Source: Symbiodinium natans
Lineage: Eukaryota > Sar > Dinophyceae > Suessiales > Symbiodiniaceae
Length of the DNA: 43,940 bases
Direction of reading: 5' to 3'
Assembly: GCA_905221605.1 (NCBI GenBank)
Contig: CAJNDS010000594.1
Coordinates: 64,001 to 107,940 of the forward strand
Shown here: one piece after another, positions 19,923 to 30,297 of the stretch
Position numbering within the stretch: the stretch's first letter is position 1
Layout: each line of letters starts with the position of its first letter
The notes under the pieces: generated by a model
The model's database searches: none
The model's input: only the letters and a program-made list of their open reading frames with translations
Told to the model about the DNA's origin: nothing
Made by a program: the position numbers and the translations under genes

Positions 19923-20339
19923 AATTGGCTCGGGGCATTGGTCATTCTCCCGAGGTACTTAGCATCGGAATCTCGGCAAAGCCGGGGCATTCCCGTGTGG
20001 CCCAAAAAGGGTTACAGGCAGCTTGTGCTGTGACAGAGCCGATGCAGAATTGGACGGCACAGTGTACGATCTTCCTTGCGGCATGGGCTTGGGGAGAGAC
20101 CCAATGAATCCTCAAGTTTAGCTCTTCAGCCTAAACCCTAAACCCCAGACACGGCGCTCTCAACGCCAAAACCCTAAACCCTAAATGCCGGAGGCACTCC
20201 CGCCGTGCATGCACGACAAGACGGGCGCGAAGCACTGGAATCCCAGGCCCGGCCATCTTGTGGAAGCCGTGCACACACACACACCTCCCAAACCCGAGAG
20301 GTGTATGAGTACATCGAATTCTCAACATATATTTGCATG
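19923..20339. other. region downstream of the phospholipase gene
   Basis: No recognised gene. Short CCCTAAA tracts lie at 20130-20146 and 20168-20185. A 60-codon open frame at 19925-20107 is not convincing. Confidence 0.4.
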
Positions 20340-20346
20340 TGTATAT

Positions 20347-20384
<38 letters not shown>

Positions 20385-20434
20385 CGTATGTAATGCATAT
20401 ATATATATATATATAGAGAGAGATAGAGAGATCG

Positions 20435-20467
<33 letters not shown>

Positions 20468-20499
20468 TGTATGTATGTATGTATGTATGTATGTATACA
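20340..20499. repeat. compound microsatellite (AT)n, (GT)n, (GA)n, (GTAT)n
   Basis: Consecutive AT, TG, AT, GAGATA and about sixteen GTAT units. Frames across it are repeat artefacts. Confidence 0.95.
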
Positions 20500-20634
20500 T
20501 TTTCCTATCCTCAAAACTTACGAGGGCTCTTTCCCTAAGCCCTAAACACTTCCATTCGCGGAGAGGGGGATGGGGGAAGGTCTTGGGTTCAGTTTCTTGC
20601 ATGATCGCGTCTTCCGAAGTTTGGTCTGAAGGTT

Positions 20635-20970
20635 GTGCTGAGAGGGGTGTTTAATATCCGGGCAACCAGTCAAATAAATGTGCGCACCGAGAAGACGCAT
20701 ACTAGCTTCGACCAGAGTTTCAGCGTAGAAGAAGAGCACAAAAGACAGACAAAATACATCAGCGAAGAATCCAAACAGAATGTGTCGAAAAATACCCACG
20801 TACTGAGATTTGGTCCAGAAGCCATACAAGCTTGGGATACAAGAGATGTATTGGCTGTCGCACGGGAAAAAACTGTGAATCTACCGTGCATGCCCCGAAA
20901 AAATCAAGCTTCTTTCCGCGAGCGAGATGACCTGGAGAGCTTGCCTGCGAGACAAGACACACCTAATTAA
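20635..20970 (+). CDS. open frame of 111 codons, product unknown
   Basis: The frame has natural-looking composition (TEKTHTSFDQSFSVEEEHKR, then QAWDTRDVLAVAREKTVNL), rich in charged residues, and ends in TAA at 20968-20970. Third positions are not GC-biased, unlike the recognised exons, so it may be foreign or non-coding. The opposite strand is also open. No family recognised. Confidence 0.25.
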   Translation: MLRGVFNIRATSQINVRTEKTHTSFDQSFSVEEEHKRQTKYISEESKQNVSKNTHVLRFGPEAIQAWDTRDVLAVAREKTVNLPCMPRKNQASFRERDDLESLPARQDTPN

Positions 20971-22217
20971 CACACGCGCTGAGATCTGTGTGCCGGAAGC
21001 ACATACAAGCTTGATGAAATGAAAATGGTGCCTGTCGCACAGCAAATTTAAGGGAGCCAAAGTTCCGTCGCCACGGCCCACCCATACCGTCACTGTGGTC
21101 ACCTTTTTTCGAACAAAAAAAAGCCCAAGTTCGCTCGCCGCGGCCGCAGACATGAAGGGAGCCCAAGTTCGGTGCCCAGTCCGACCCAGGAGCCCGAAAG
21201 CGAGCCGTGAAGGGACCTGAAGTTCCGTGAGAACCCCAAACCGTACCTGCTTGGGGGTATATACTTTGTTTCCGCACCGAAGTCTGCAGCATAAGTCATG
21301 CATCGTCATGCGTACCAAGAAAGGTTTTGCTGCATGGGTTCGACCCGTACTGAATATAGTGATGTCGAAGATGATCAGGAATAATAACATTGACATGACT
21401 GGCACTATCAGCAATCTTAAGAATCTGACACATGTTTTTGTATGTATGTATCTATGTATGTGCATACATATACGAGGCTGATTTGCATCCTCTGTGCCAT
21501 GCAAGGAGCTGATCTGTCCGGGGCCCCTGACACGAGCCCGAGGTGCGTCCGCGCCTCCCGGCGCGAGCCCCAAGCAGCATGAAAGACTTCCTGAGCCCAA
21601 GCCGACTGAAGGCCATGGATCCCGAGACCGACGAGGACATGGGATATGAGCATGGCCACAGGGGCGTGGGAACAGCGCATAGCGTAGCAGGGATTTGTTG
21701 GGCATGCTGGCACATGCCCTTTTCTTTGCAGCATCTACCTGTGAGTGAGGCGAGCAGGCCAGCCAGTGAGCGAGGAGAGTGAGAGTGAGAGGCAGGTGAG
21801 TGAATGTCACGCATCGTATGTCATGGCTAGGATACGTAACCAAGCACCTTTCCTTCCAGCCACGGTCGGCTCAACGTCGCAACAGGAGACGTCGCTGCGG
21901 ATGCGAAGGCTTCGTAAAGCCCAAAGGCGACCTGCACAGCAGAGTTTCGTTTTTTTCAGTGTGGATTCGAGGGAACTCACAGGTACTTCAACCATCCCGA
22001 GCGCGTCGTGGAAGCCCTAAGTGGGGACGAGGACCTTTTGCTCACCTTGAAGACAGTCTTCTGACTTGATGGAAGTCCTGCATCGACTATCCAGAATGCA
22101 CGCTTCATCTGATGGCTGAGAAGTATGATTGGGTCGGCTCTTGTGCAGGCGTGTCACGTGTAGCGATGTTCGCAACGCGTTGCGTGGGGATGCAATAATA
22201 CTTCCCAGGACGAAGAC
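20971..22217. other. region with a 320-codon minus-strand open frame of doubtful status
   Basis: The minus-strand frame 20881-21843 is the longest in the window, but it crosses a TATG microsatellite (21430-21470), lacks a domain and has no stable codon bias. At 21050-21240 the motif GGGAGCC(A/C)AAGTTC(C/G)G or a variant recurs four times at about 50-60-bp spacing, a degenerate tandem repeat that may explain the lack of stops. Confidence 0.35.
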
Positions 22218-22511
22218 ATGACTGTGCAGAGCAAGCCGCTGGGCTATTTACGGCAGTTTAAATGCAAAGCATTGCAGTCTGTCCGTTGTGCTGCATTGAA
22301 CTGGGAGCAAGCATTCTTACTGCCCACGAGATTGGTCGTGTTTACATTATTATCGTTATTGAAGATGGTTTGTCTCAGCCATTCTGCAGCTTTGGAGATG
22401 TTTGCGCAGTGTCTTGCGGTCTTGATGCTGAGGTTGGCTTACAACAGCACTGCGGATGCCAGGAACGCCAAGCGGATGCAGAGGCTTTTGGAAAGCTCGT
22501 TGCATTTATGA
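22218..22511 (+). CDS. possible 97-residue protein with a membrane segment, product unknown
   Basis: Starts at ATG 22218 and ends TGA 22509-22511. Third positions are GC-biased over most of its length. A hydrophobic stretch (FLLPTRLVVFTLLSLLKMV) could span a membrane, followed by an amphipathic region and a basic tail (ADARNAKRMQRLLES). A second frame is also open (22262-22567) but shows weaker bias. No family recognised. It could be one exon of a larger gene. Confidence 0.35.
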   Translation: MTVQSKPLGYLRQFKCKALQSVRCAALNWEQAFLLPTRLVVFTLLSLLKMVCLSHSAALEMFAQCLAVLMLRLAYNSTADARNAKRMQRLLESSLHL

Positions 22512-22589
22512 GTTTCAGAGAAGTTGTGAAAGATCATCTCTTTCATTGTCTGCCTCCCCGAATCTGACGGGCGTAACTAACATCAACTC

Positions 22590-22636
22590 CCCTAAACCCT
22601 AAACTCTAAACCCTAAACCCTAAACCCTAAACCGTA
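22590..22636 (-). repeat. CCCTAAA tract
   Basis: Six units, the last changed to ACCGTAA. Confidence 0.9.
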
Positions 22637-22769
22637 ATCCTCCGTTTTGCCTGCCCCCATCCAGTGACGGCGCGGGCGTGCGCGGCCCGAGCCGGCGATG
22701 GAGCATCGGCATGGTGCGGAGGCCGGTGAGCTGCCGCGAAGCAGCTGGGATACCTTGTGCCGAAGGAAC

Positions 22770-23455
22770 CTAACAAAGCCACCGCGTGCAGGAACTAAAG
22801 AGCCCAATCGGATGTGTGTGTGGGAGGGTGAAAAGAATGCATGAAAAGCACAGTCGCTTGGAGAGCGGCCCGAGTTCCGGGCTGGAAAAGCCCCCGAACC
22901 CCTCCAGCTGGTCCAGGCAACCGCCCCCGGCCATGTCCACCACGCCCTCGCAGTCGCGGCCAAGCACGGTGTACAAGGCGAATTGGCTTTTATTCAGGAA
23001 TCGGGTGGGATTGGTTTGGCATGGTTTTCCTGTGCTGGGAAGTCGGGGTTTTGGGCTCAGAAATTGGGGATATTGGGGTTCCACAGGGGCTTTCACTCAG
23101 CAACCACGGCCGGTTGCCAGCCGAACCAAGCACTATCGCCCCCCCGTCTGAGCCTGAAGAAGCATGTCTGCCAGGACGAGACCAAGATTCCCAGCCCAAA
23201 GTTCGGCAAGGATCGGGCTGTGAAAAAAGTCGGCAGAGCGGGGTTGGGGGGGGGCCGGGGAAGGAGTAACTTGAAGAGATCGGACATACTGGGTACAGCT
23301 TTCTGAAGCTCGGAGCTTAATTCTCTAAGTCTCGCCCTTGCTCTTTGCTTGTGAAGTGTCCCTGTCACAGGACATGACAAGTGCGTGGAACTCTCGGCAT
23401 TGGAGTTCAGTTGTGCAATCTCAGTGCTCAAATTCAGACACCACCATAGGGGCAC
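22770..23455. other. probable two-exon coding region, strand unresolved
   Basis: On the minus strand, 23455-23097 is open (ARARLRELSSELQKAVPSM) and joins by a GT-AG intron (22987-23096) in frame to 22986 downward (FALYTVLGRDCEGVVDMAGG, then CLDQLEGFGGFSSPEL). On the plus strand, GC3-rich Ser/Pro-rich and Lys-rich frames cover the same two blocks with an equally usable intron ending TTTCACTCAG. Both blocks are likely to be exons; I cannot choose the strand by eye, though the minus product is less repetitive. Confidence 0.4.
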
Positions 23456-23468
23456 CAGTACCCTTACA

Positions 23469-23529
23469 CTAACAGTCCTTAGTAGGGATTATAGGACCCC
23501 CTATTATAATCCCGATTGAGGACTGTTAG
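23469..23529. repeat. 61-bp imperfect palindrome
   Basis: CTAACAGTCC (23469-23478) pairs with GGACTGTTAG (23520-23529), and GGGATTATA (23485-23493) with TATAATCCC (23505-23513). It could be a very small fold-back element or a relic of an introner-like element. Confidence 0.7.
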
Positions 23530-23598
23530 TCTCAGGGGGAACATCCCACACCACCCCCAAAAGAGGGCTATTCGGAAGTTGATCCAGGTCGGCCCCAG

Positions 23599-24316
23599 AC
23601 CTGCAAAAGCCGTGGAGCCAGCCACTCGCCCGGACCAGCCCGGAGATGGCGCAGGGCGTGCGGAGTGATCAGGGTATGCTTATATGGGTGTTTGCGAAAA
23701 TAAGGGACCCCTGAGATAGACCCCCAAAATAGGAGGATTCCCTTGTAGTAAGGACCCCAATAAGGTACCCCGAACGTCGGAAACCCCCATATACTTGTTG
23801 CTCGCAGCCGACTTCGTTTGGTTGGCAGCATGTGCAGCCGTGGCTGAGCCTAAACCCTAAACCCTAAACCCTAAACCCTAAACCCTAAACCCTAAACCCT
23901 AAACCCTAAACCCTAAACCCTAAACCTTAAACCCCAGGCAGACGAATCTCCCGCCCGTCACCTCACGCCGGCCTCTGCCCGGGTCCCCGGAGGATGCTCT
24001 TAGAGAGACCTGGGTGGGTTTAGGGTTTAGGGTTTAGGGTTTGGGGTTTGGGGTTTGGGGTTTGGGGTTTGGGGTTTAGGGTTTAGGGTTTCAGCTCAAA
24101 GAACAGATGGATCATCATACATACAAACTGCCCCAAGAGCTCGAGTTCTGCCACTCTCGCCCTCGTCCATCACGAGGGATGCGTTGTGAGCAAAGACTCC
24201 GTCTGCTGAGGAACCGCACGTGGCAGGGTGACCTCGTGGTGGATGAGAAGAGCCACGTGCCTCTGCACCTCGACGAAGTGCAAGCCGCAGCTAAAAAAGT
24301 TGTCAACAAAATGTAA
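23599..24316 (+). CDS. four-exon gene, product unknown (5' end missing)
   Basis: Exon 23599-23687 (LARTSPEMAQGVRSDQGMLI) joins 23808 through introner copy G (intron 23688-23807, GT-AG, phase 0). Exon 23808-23847 joins 23938 if a GC donor is used before a CCCTAAA array ending CCCCAG. Exon 23938-24017 (RRISRPSPHAGLCPGPRRML) joins 24095 in frame through an intron of pure telomere-type repeat. The last exon 24095-24316 is the most convincing (LKEQMDHHTYKLPQELEF, then HLDEVQAAAKKVVNKM, stop 24314-24316). The product is basic, with a helical C terminus. No family recognised. The second junction needs a GC donor and is the weakest. Confidence 0.45.
23682..23796 (+). mobile_element. introner-like element, family 1 (copy G)
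   Basis: The best-preserved copy: TATATGGGTGTTTGCGAAAA at the left and CGTCGGAAACCCCCATATA at the right are inverted, with AGGAGGATTCCCTT inside. The predicted donor is the GT within the left terminus (23688); the acceptor TTGCTCGCAG lies 10 bases outside the right terminus. Confidence 0.85.
23849..23935 (-). repeat. CCCTAAA array forming most of a predicted intron
   Basis: About twelve nearly perfect units ending AACCCCAG, directly followed by an open exon at 23938. Confidence 0.95.
24018..24091 (+). repeat. TTTAGGG/TTTGGGG array that is itself a predicted intron
   Basis: The predicted intron 24018-24094 is 77 bp: it begins GTTTAGGG, consists of TTTAGGG and TTTGGGG units throughout and ends GGGTTTCAG. 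Exon reading frames on both sides are open and stay in phase across it. Confidence 0.95.
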
Positions 24317-24835
24317 AGTATAGTCAGAGGGAAGTCAGATCCCAGGTAAAAAAAAAAGAATCACGGAGGTTGCCACCTAAACCGCAGACAGAGCTGAAGT
24401 CTCTCACCAGCTTGTGTGACTTGTGGCATCTCATCGGAGTCTTCCGGCGTGTAGCCTTCCGATTGAGATGCGGGACAGGGCCGTTCAGATCTGACAAGGT
24501 AGCAAAATTCCCAAGTTCCTCACGAGGGGTCCCCTGATTATACCCCATCCTGATTCTAGGACCCTCCAAACAACGGCGCCCCTCAACCCTAAACCCCCCA
24601 GAAGGGTGCAAGCCTCTTCTGCGCAAGCCCAGATGTTCCGAGGAGTGCCTGGTTCGCTCAACGGAGGAGCGGTCCCTGGTTGAAGGTTTCGGGCTGAGGG
24701 TATAGCAGTGTCCTATACTGTACCAGGGAATGTAGTAGTTTGGGGGCTATGAAGGAGGCTCCCCCTCTTTTGGAGACAAACTCGTATCTTGAGCAAGACG
24801 TCCAAGTTGCCGGAGCGGTTGATCTTTCCATCATA
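24317..24835. other. unassigned DNA
   Basis: No recognised gene. CGAGGGGTCCCCTGATTATA at 24523-24542 and AGGGAATGTAGTAGTTTGGG near 24725 resemble family-1 fragments, but neither has a matching opposite end. Confidence 0.35.
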
Positions 24836-24902
24836 CCCCTAAACCGTAAACCCTAAACCCTAAACCCTACACCGTAAACCCTAAACCCTAAACCCTAAAC
24901 GT
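24836..24902 (-). repeat. CCCTAAA array
   Basis: Nine units with ACCGTAAA variants, followed by TTCACTCCCGCAG. Confidence 0.9.
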
Positions 24903-24955
24903 TCACTCCCGCAGCTGCAGGCAACTCAACCGGCCGCACAGCAGCCCCCATGTAG

Positions 24956-25184
24956 GCCAGAGAAGCCCTGAGCCGAAAAACGCTGAAGCCTTGCATACAA
25001 CTCAAGCTGCCGTTGAACCCTAAACCCTAAACCCCAAACCCTAAACCCTAAACCCTGCAGGCAGCTTGAAACACTTGGAGACTCGCGCAACCCAAAGGGC
25101 GTGCTCCGGAGAGACTGCGTGAGGGCACGGCACACGAGCTTGTCAGCCCCACCCGCGCATGCTAAGCCAGTGAAACCCATCTAA
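24956..25184 (+). CDS. two-exon segment, product unknown
   Basis: Exon 24956-25011 (AREALSRKTLKPCIQLKL plus two bases) joins exon 25061-25184 in frame through a 49-bp intron made of CCCTAAA units that starts GTTGAACC and ends CCCTGCAG. The second exon reads QLETLGDSRNPKGVLRRDCV and ends HAKPVKPI before TAA at 25182-25184. Codon choice in the second exon is GC3-rich. The acceptor of the first exon (CCCCCATGTAG) is only moderate. No family recognised. Confidence 0.4.
25016..25056 (-). repeat. CCCTAAA array filling a predicted 49-bp intron
   Basis: Six units with one CCCCAAA variant between GTTGA and GCAG. Confidence 0.9.
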
Positions 25185-25279
25185 AGCCCTTAGAAGCCGG
25201 CCAACCACAAGCACGACGAAACAAATTTGCTTTCAAGAGAGGGGGGGTCTCCTTCCCTCTCAAAAAAGCCGCCCTGGCA

Positions 25280-25381
25280 ATGGCCCGTGGAGCCCTGCGC
25301 CGCCTGCGCGGCGCCGCCCTCCTGGCCTGGTCTGCCGTGGGCCTCGCCGCCCCGGTGCTGGCCTCCTGGGCTCTGGCTTAG
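25280..25381 (+). CDS. possible N-terminal exon with signal-peptide-like sequence
   Basis: From ATG 25280 the frame reads MARGALRRLRGAALLAWSAV and continues GLAAPVLASWALA to TAG at 25379-25381. It is very GC-rich and GC3-biased, with a basic N terminus, a hydrophobic core and APVLAS as a plausible cleavage region. As a whole protein it is only 33 residues, so it is more likely a first exon spliced before the stop. The rest of the gene was not identified. Confidence 0.3.
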   Translation: MARGALRRLRGAALLAWSAVGLAAPVLASWALA

Positions 25382-26360
25382 ACTTTCTCTGTCTGTTTTC
25401 CTTCTGGGCAGTAGCCCTAAACCAGCCTAAACCCTTAAAGCCTGCTAATTACACCCCAGACCCCATAATCCCTGAAAGGGCGGGATATGAAGTTCCCACT
25501 TTCCTCATTCATCCTCCCCTGCCCGGTATGAAGCTTGAGGTGGATGAGCCGCTCGAGCAGCTCCCTTGTCACCTTATCTCACCATTCCTCAAGCCGCAAA
25601 TGCCTGTAGTGGCCTGCATGCCTTTGATACTCGGAGACACGTCTCCCTCCATCAAAGCATGCCTCAAGCAAGCTCCTGAGGATCCTGAGCAAGATGCTCA
25701 ACTCCTGGCAGACCTCCAGTCGCGCTTCGTCTGCACATGCTTTCGCTGCGTTGGGGACGTCTAGGGGACATCCGGAGGGGCGCGAGCCGTGAAGTGAAAG
25801 CTCTGCAGCCACCCGGTGAAAGGCTTGTCGGCAGTGAGGACAACCTCACGCAGGGCTCAGCGGCTGACATCCCAGTGCCTCGGCTTGTGGGTTCCCCTGT
25901 TCCACCCCCTTTGTGTTGGGATGCCAGGAGATGAACTTCGGGAAGCCGAACCCAACGGCATGCGGCGTGCTGCGTAACTCAGGACAAGGACCTCTGGGAG
26001 GATTTCCAGGCGCACAATGCTCCCGGCCGCTTGTCAGAGACACGAGCCACGAGGGGACAGGAAGAGTATTTGCTGCAAGCATACCGGGCAGGGGGGGGGG
26101 GTGCATATGATATACCTTTAAAACCCCAAACCCCAAGTGGACGTGATGCAAAAACTTGAAAGAAGAAGTCTCAGACATTTTTCTGCCAACAAAACCAGCC
26201 TAAACCTGAAACCCTAAAAACCCTGACCCCAAACCCTAAACTTCTCTTTGCGGAGTTCTGCGGAGGCGCTTGGAAGAACAACCGCTCCCGCACCGAGGCG
26301 CGGGAGCTTCACGCCGCTTGGGCTCTCTGACTCGCCTGAAATCCCCCTTTACGATATCGA
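25382..26360. other. about 1 kb, no recognised gene
   Basis: Open frames on both strands (25528-25764 plus, 25846-26178 minus) without a domain. Degenerate CCCTAAA tracts lie at 26119-26135 and 26200-26240. A G-run is at 26089-26100. Confidence 0.3.
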
Positions 26361-26412
26361 TATACATACATATATAATACATATATATATATGCCTGTAT
26401 ATATGTATATGC
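26361..26412. repeat. AT-rich microsatellite
   Basis: TATACATACATATATAATAC and related words. Confidence 0.9.
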
Positions 26413-28310
26413 GTGTCTACACATAAGAATGCCCGTATGTAAATCTTTCTATCGGTCTTGTTTTCTTTCTATGTATCTGAATATGTCCTAATCCACTCCC
26501 TAAGCTCCCTAAACCCAGAGACTACACCCAGAAAGGAATGGGCTATCCTTGACCCTGAAACCTAAATCCGAAGTCCGCCTGGTTACCCAGAGAAACCAGG
26601 GTTTAAGGCTTAGGGCCTTAGGGTTCAGGGTTCAGGCTGATATTGAGGCAGATGTGGATGAACTTGAACTTGTTTGATGAAGAACCTGTACAGCCTCTCA
26701 ACGTCCCAAAGCTTGTCTCAGTGCCCTCGACGCTTGATAATATCAAAGGTAGACCTCATGGACTGGCTGGCACGAAACCATCGGCGCCATCCCCGTCGCA
26801 AAGAGCTGATGGCGACTGGGTTTTGTGTGTTGGTCATACCTTTGAAACGCTTCGCATGAAGGTGCTCAGTATATTACCAGTATTCCCAGGTGGGTCATGT
26901 GTCTGTCACGCGGGCGGGAAATCAACTTGATTCATGGACGTGTAGACATCAATTCTCTTGCATACCCCAACAGACAGCTACAGCGCTACAGCATCAACCT
27001 CTGAGGCACATAGTCACCTGAGAAGCGCACCTTCCTTATGAGACCTGCGCAGAGAAGCAGGATGGTTCATCCCAAGTCATCCCCAAGTGGTGTATTTGAA
27101 GCCAGCTGAAGCTAAGGAGAAGGTGTCGCAGCGGATGTTTCAGCTGGGGTTGACGCCGAGCCCCCACCAGTGGACGGAGAGGCTGCGAGTTGGGGGGCCA
27201 GGGGGATGGGTCAAACGCTTTAAGGCTCACGAGGCTCGTGCCAGTCTCTTTGTCATAGTGCGGGAACATTTTACATGTTTAAGGAAGCTTAAACTCAATT
27301 AAGAAAAAGAAATTTACATTTTTAAGGTTATCCCAACCATGAACTGGGTCTTGTTTTGCAGGCCGCAAGTGTGTGTAGCAATGCTGGTCCGGCGGTCAGG
27401 CTGAACGAGCAGCTGACTCCCTTTGTCCTGATGGATCCTGAGACACAGAGCATTCCTTGGCCAGGCCACGAGGGACGCCACTCCTTGGTTTTCGACCCTT
27501 TAACTGTTGTTTTCTGTAATCCGTCCGAATCTTCAAGGTCAGCAGCGATTGGCATCGTAGAGACATCTGCAAGATGCGAACGACATATAGGAAGTCCACA
27601 GTCTGATTGCCGAGGTCAAAAATCCCGAAAGGTCGACATTAGCCGAACCAAAGCCCAAGCAATCGTATAGTGCTACAGAGACGATCATGCCTGTCCTGGA
27701 TCTCTGTAGTTACTAGGAGCCAGTTTCGCCCATGAAAAGTCACTTCCTTGACGTGATTTGATGGCTGCGAGGGCTTTGGGGATCACCTTGGCTGTCGACG
27801 CCTCTTGATCCTGTCCAGTACCAATTCCATCATGGCCCACACAGGACCCGCTTCGGCCTTGTCCTGGCTGGCGGGCGACCAGGCTGCAATGCTACTGCGG
27901 TACCATCGGCACTGATGGCATTGCCAGTTTCAGCGGAGCCTGAGGCAACTTCAGTACTGTCATCCTCCCTGCCTTCTCCTCGGCCTCCAAGGCAGGTGCC
28001 TGGGAGGCGCGGGGTTGAGGGCTCAGTGGGAGGTTTCGCATGCTTCGCTTGGTAGTTTTTTTTTTCAAATCCGTGCTTAGTCCGTGCTTGAGTTTCCCGT
28101 TTACTGTCCTTTACAGCTGATGTTCTCCACTGGAATGACAAACCGTTGTACCACATACCAAGAAGAACCTTGCTACTCGTAGTCTTGCTGATGGAAACAG
28201 CTATTTGCTACCTCCGCACCTCATGGCGACACGAGAAGCAAAGTTCCAACTGGGAGCGGCCCGGAGCTGGTGATGAAAAGGCGAAAGTTTCTCGCGGCTC
28301 ATGCAGAGAC
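26413..28310. other. about 1.9 kb with several unassigned open frames
   Basis: Plus-strand frames at 26643-26930 (includes FDEEPVQPLNVPKLVSVPST), 27087-27302 (includes WVKRFKAHEARASLFVIVRE) and 27356-27670 (includes LNEQLTPFVLMDPETQSIPW) have natural composition and may be exons of one or more plus-strand genes. I could not link them by splice sites and recognise no family. Confidence 0.3.
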
Positions 28311-28490
28311 CCGAAACCCGAAACCCCAAACCCCAAACCCCAAACCCCAAACCCTAAACCCTAAACCCTAAACCCTAAACCCTAAACCCTAAACCCTAAA
28401 CCCTAAAAACCCTAAAAACCCTAAAAACCCTAAAAACCCTAAAAACCCTAAAAACCCTAAACCCTAAACCCTAAACCCTAAACCCTAATC
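28311..28490 (-). repeat. CCCTAAA array with variant blocks
   Basis: Ordered variants: first CCCCAAA, then plain CCCTAAA, then CCCTAAAAA, then CCCTAAA again. Clustering of like variants points to local amplification by slippage or unequal exchange. Confidence 0.95.
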
Positions 28491-30044
28491 AAGATATCTT
28501 GAGACCCTGGTCGGGTTCCCAGGCTACTTTAGTCGAAAGCCTGAACAAGAGCTGACCCTAACTTGGTTGCAGAGTACCTGACCCTAAGCCCCAGGCAACG
28601 CAGCCCTGAACCCGAAACAATCCCAAACGAGGCCCACGCTAAGTTATGGGAAAAGGCAAGTTCAAGGGAACCCCCCATCCCTGCAGGAGCACGACGAAGG
28701 CCTGCACAATGCTGGTCACTGGGAGCTGGCTTGGATTTGGCTTCTCGGCAAAATCTGGTCGTTGGGCGCAAGGCTGTAAAATCTAGTGGTATGGGCAACA
28801 ATGACCCCGCTGCTGGGCAGCGCTTTTGTTTGGCCAGGGTTTACACATAGTGGGCTTTGCCTTGCCGAATGGACTGTAAAAACAAGCTGTCTTCGCCTTC
28901 TTGCTCATGTAGCATACTGATGCTTTGCGGAGGCGTGAAGACGAATGTCAAGCCAAGTGGCATCCGGAGGTGTGCCGTCTAGTGCCTCAGCGCCAACAAC
29001 CGAAGATCCCGCCATGGAATTGACGTGTTGGGACAGAAGACTCTGAACAACAGCCTGGGCGTTCTTTAGCACAAGGCCTCAGGCAGCGCACGCTGCAGTA
29101 TACAGTGTATCAGCACGTAGTACTAGCACATACTGGTGGCAGTGGTTGCTTGGGGAACGCCTGCTAGAGTACGTCCAATGGATTCCAATACGCATCCTAT
29201 GTTCTCCGGCCTTTTTTGCATCTCGTTGTGGGGTTTGCACTCTAGCTGGTTGCGGTGGCTGCTTGGGAACATGGGACCCTGCGCCTGTGTGCAGTTCAAC
29301 TTACTGAAGGATATACAAGCCTGGTAAAATGTTTTTCATCGCACGTCCTCGACCTTAACAACGCCTCACCACCCCCACCCCCCGCCCCCCCCCCCAGCAC
29401 CCTAAACACCAGAATCAGTAGAACATTCTAAACACCAGAGTCAGTAGAACGCAAGACCTCAACATAGCCCAAGTTCTCGACGCGCGCTCAGGTGGAAGAT
29501 GTGCAGGCCATCTGGCCAACGAGGGAAGCCCTCCTCTCGGCCCGCTTCTCGCGGATGAACCCCAACACGGAGGCCCCACGGCCAGAATTCAAGAAGTGCC
29601 CAATGATTCTTCCTGCTCTACATGCTCTACACGACACCCACCAAACGAGCAGGGCAAGCAAAGCCTTGAAATAATGTTTCACAGGATTTGTTACGGGCCA
29701 CCAGACTATCCCTACGCAGTTGCTTGGCCTCAGTTCTTCAGTTTGATGGGGGGAATCATTCTGGGTTCGCGATAGCTCATCCTACACCTTCAGCATGCAG
29801 AAGAAAGGTCAAGGCTGCTGAAACGAAGGCTTGAGGCTAAATCAAGCCCAGCCCCAAATGCCACAGGCACTTCTCAGAGGGGTGTTGGGCGTGTAAGTCT
29901 CCCCATTGTGTGTGTGCGTCTCTTTTCCTTATTTCCTGATTTTTTTCTGGCAGAATGTCTGATGCTTGTCTAACGCCGGCTTGCACGAAAGGTCATGGAG
30001 CACACGTCGGCCACCAACCAGCGCATCAAGATCCATTGCTGCGG
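28491..30044. other. about 1.5 kb with no recognised gene
   Basis: Short open frames at 28563-28850 (plus), 29136-29327 (plus) and 29492-29674 (plus) are unassigned. A C-rich run lies at 29370-29397, and CTAAACACCAGA(A/G)TCAGTAGAAC is directly repeated at 29402 and 29429. Confidence 0.3.
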
Positions 30045-30150
30045 TTGAGGGTTTAGGGTTTAGGGTTTAGGGTTTAGGGTTTAGGGTTTAGGGTTTAGGG
30101 TTTAGGGTTTAGGGTTTAGGGTTTAGGGTTTAGGGTTTAGGGTTTAGGGT
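30045..30150 (+). repeat. near-perfect TTTAGGG array
   Basis: Fifteen units with almost no substitutions, one of the most regular arrays here. Confidence 0.95.
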
Positions 30151-30297
30151 CTCAAGCCCTAGGCCCAGTAAGCAGCACTCGAGCGAAAAATCAAGGATCC
30201 ACTGCGGCGTGCACAACCCCAGCAGCCCGGTCTGAGAAATGGATGGGTCCTCCAAGCTAAAAGAATCTTAGAGCGATTTTCCTGAGGCAACGTGACC

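Noticed and set aside
20881-21843. 320-codon minus-strand open frame, the longest in the window
   Set aside because: It crosses a microsatellite and a degenerate tandem motif, has no stable codon bias and no recognisable domain. Length alone is weak evidence in GC-rich repetitive DNA.
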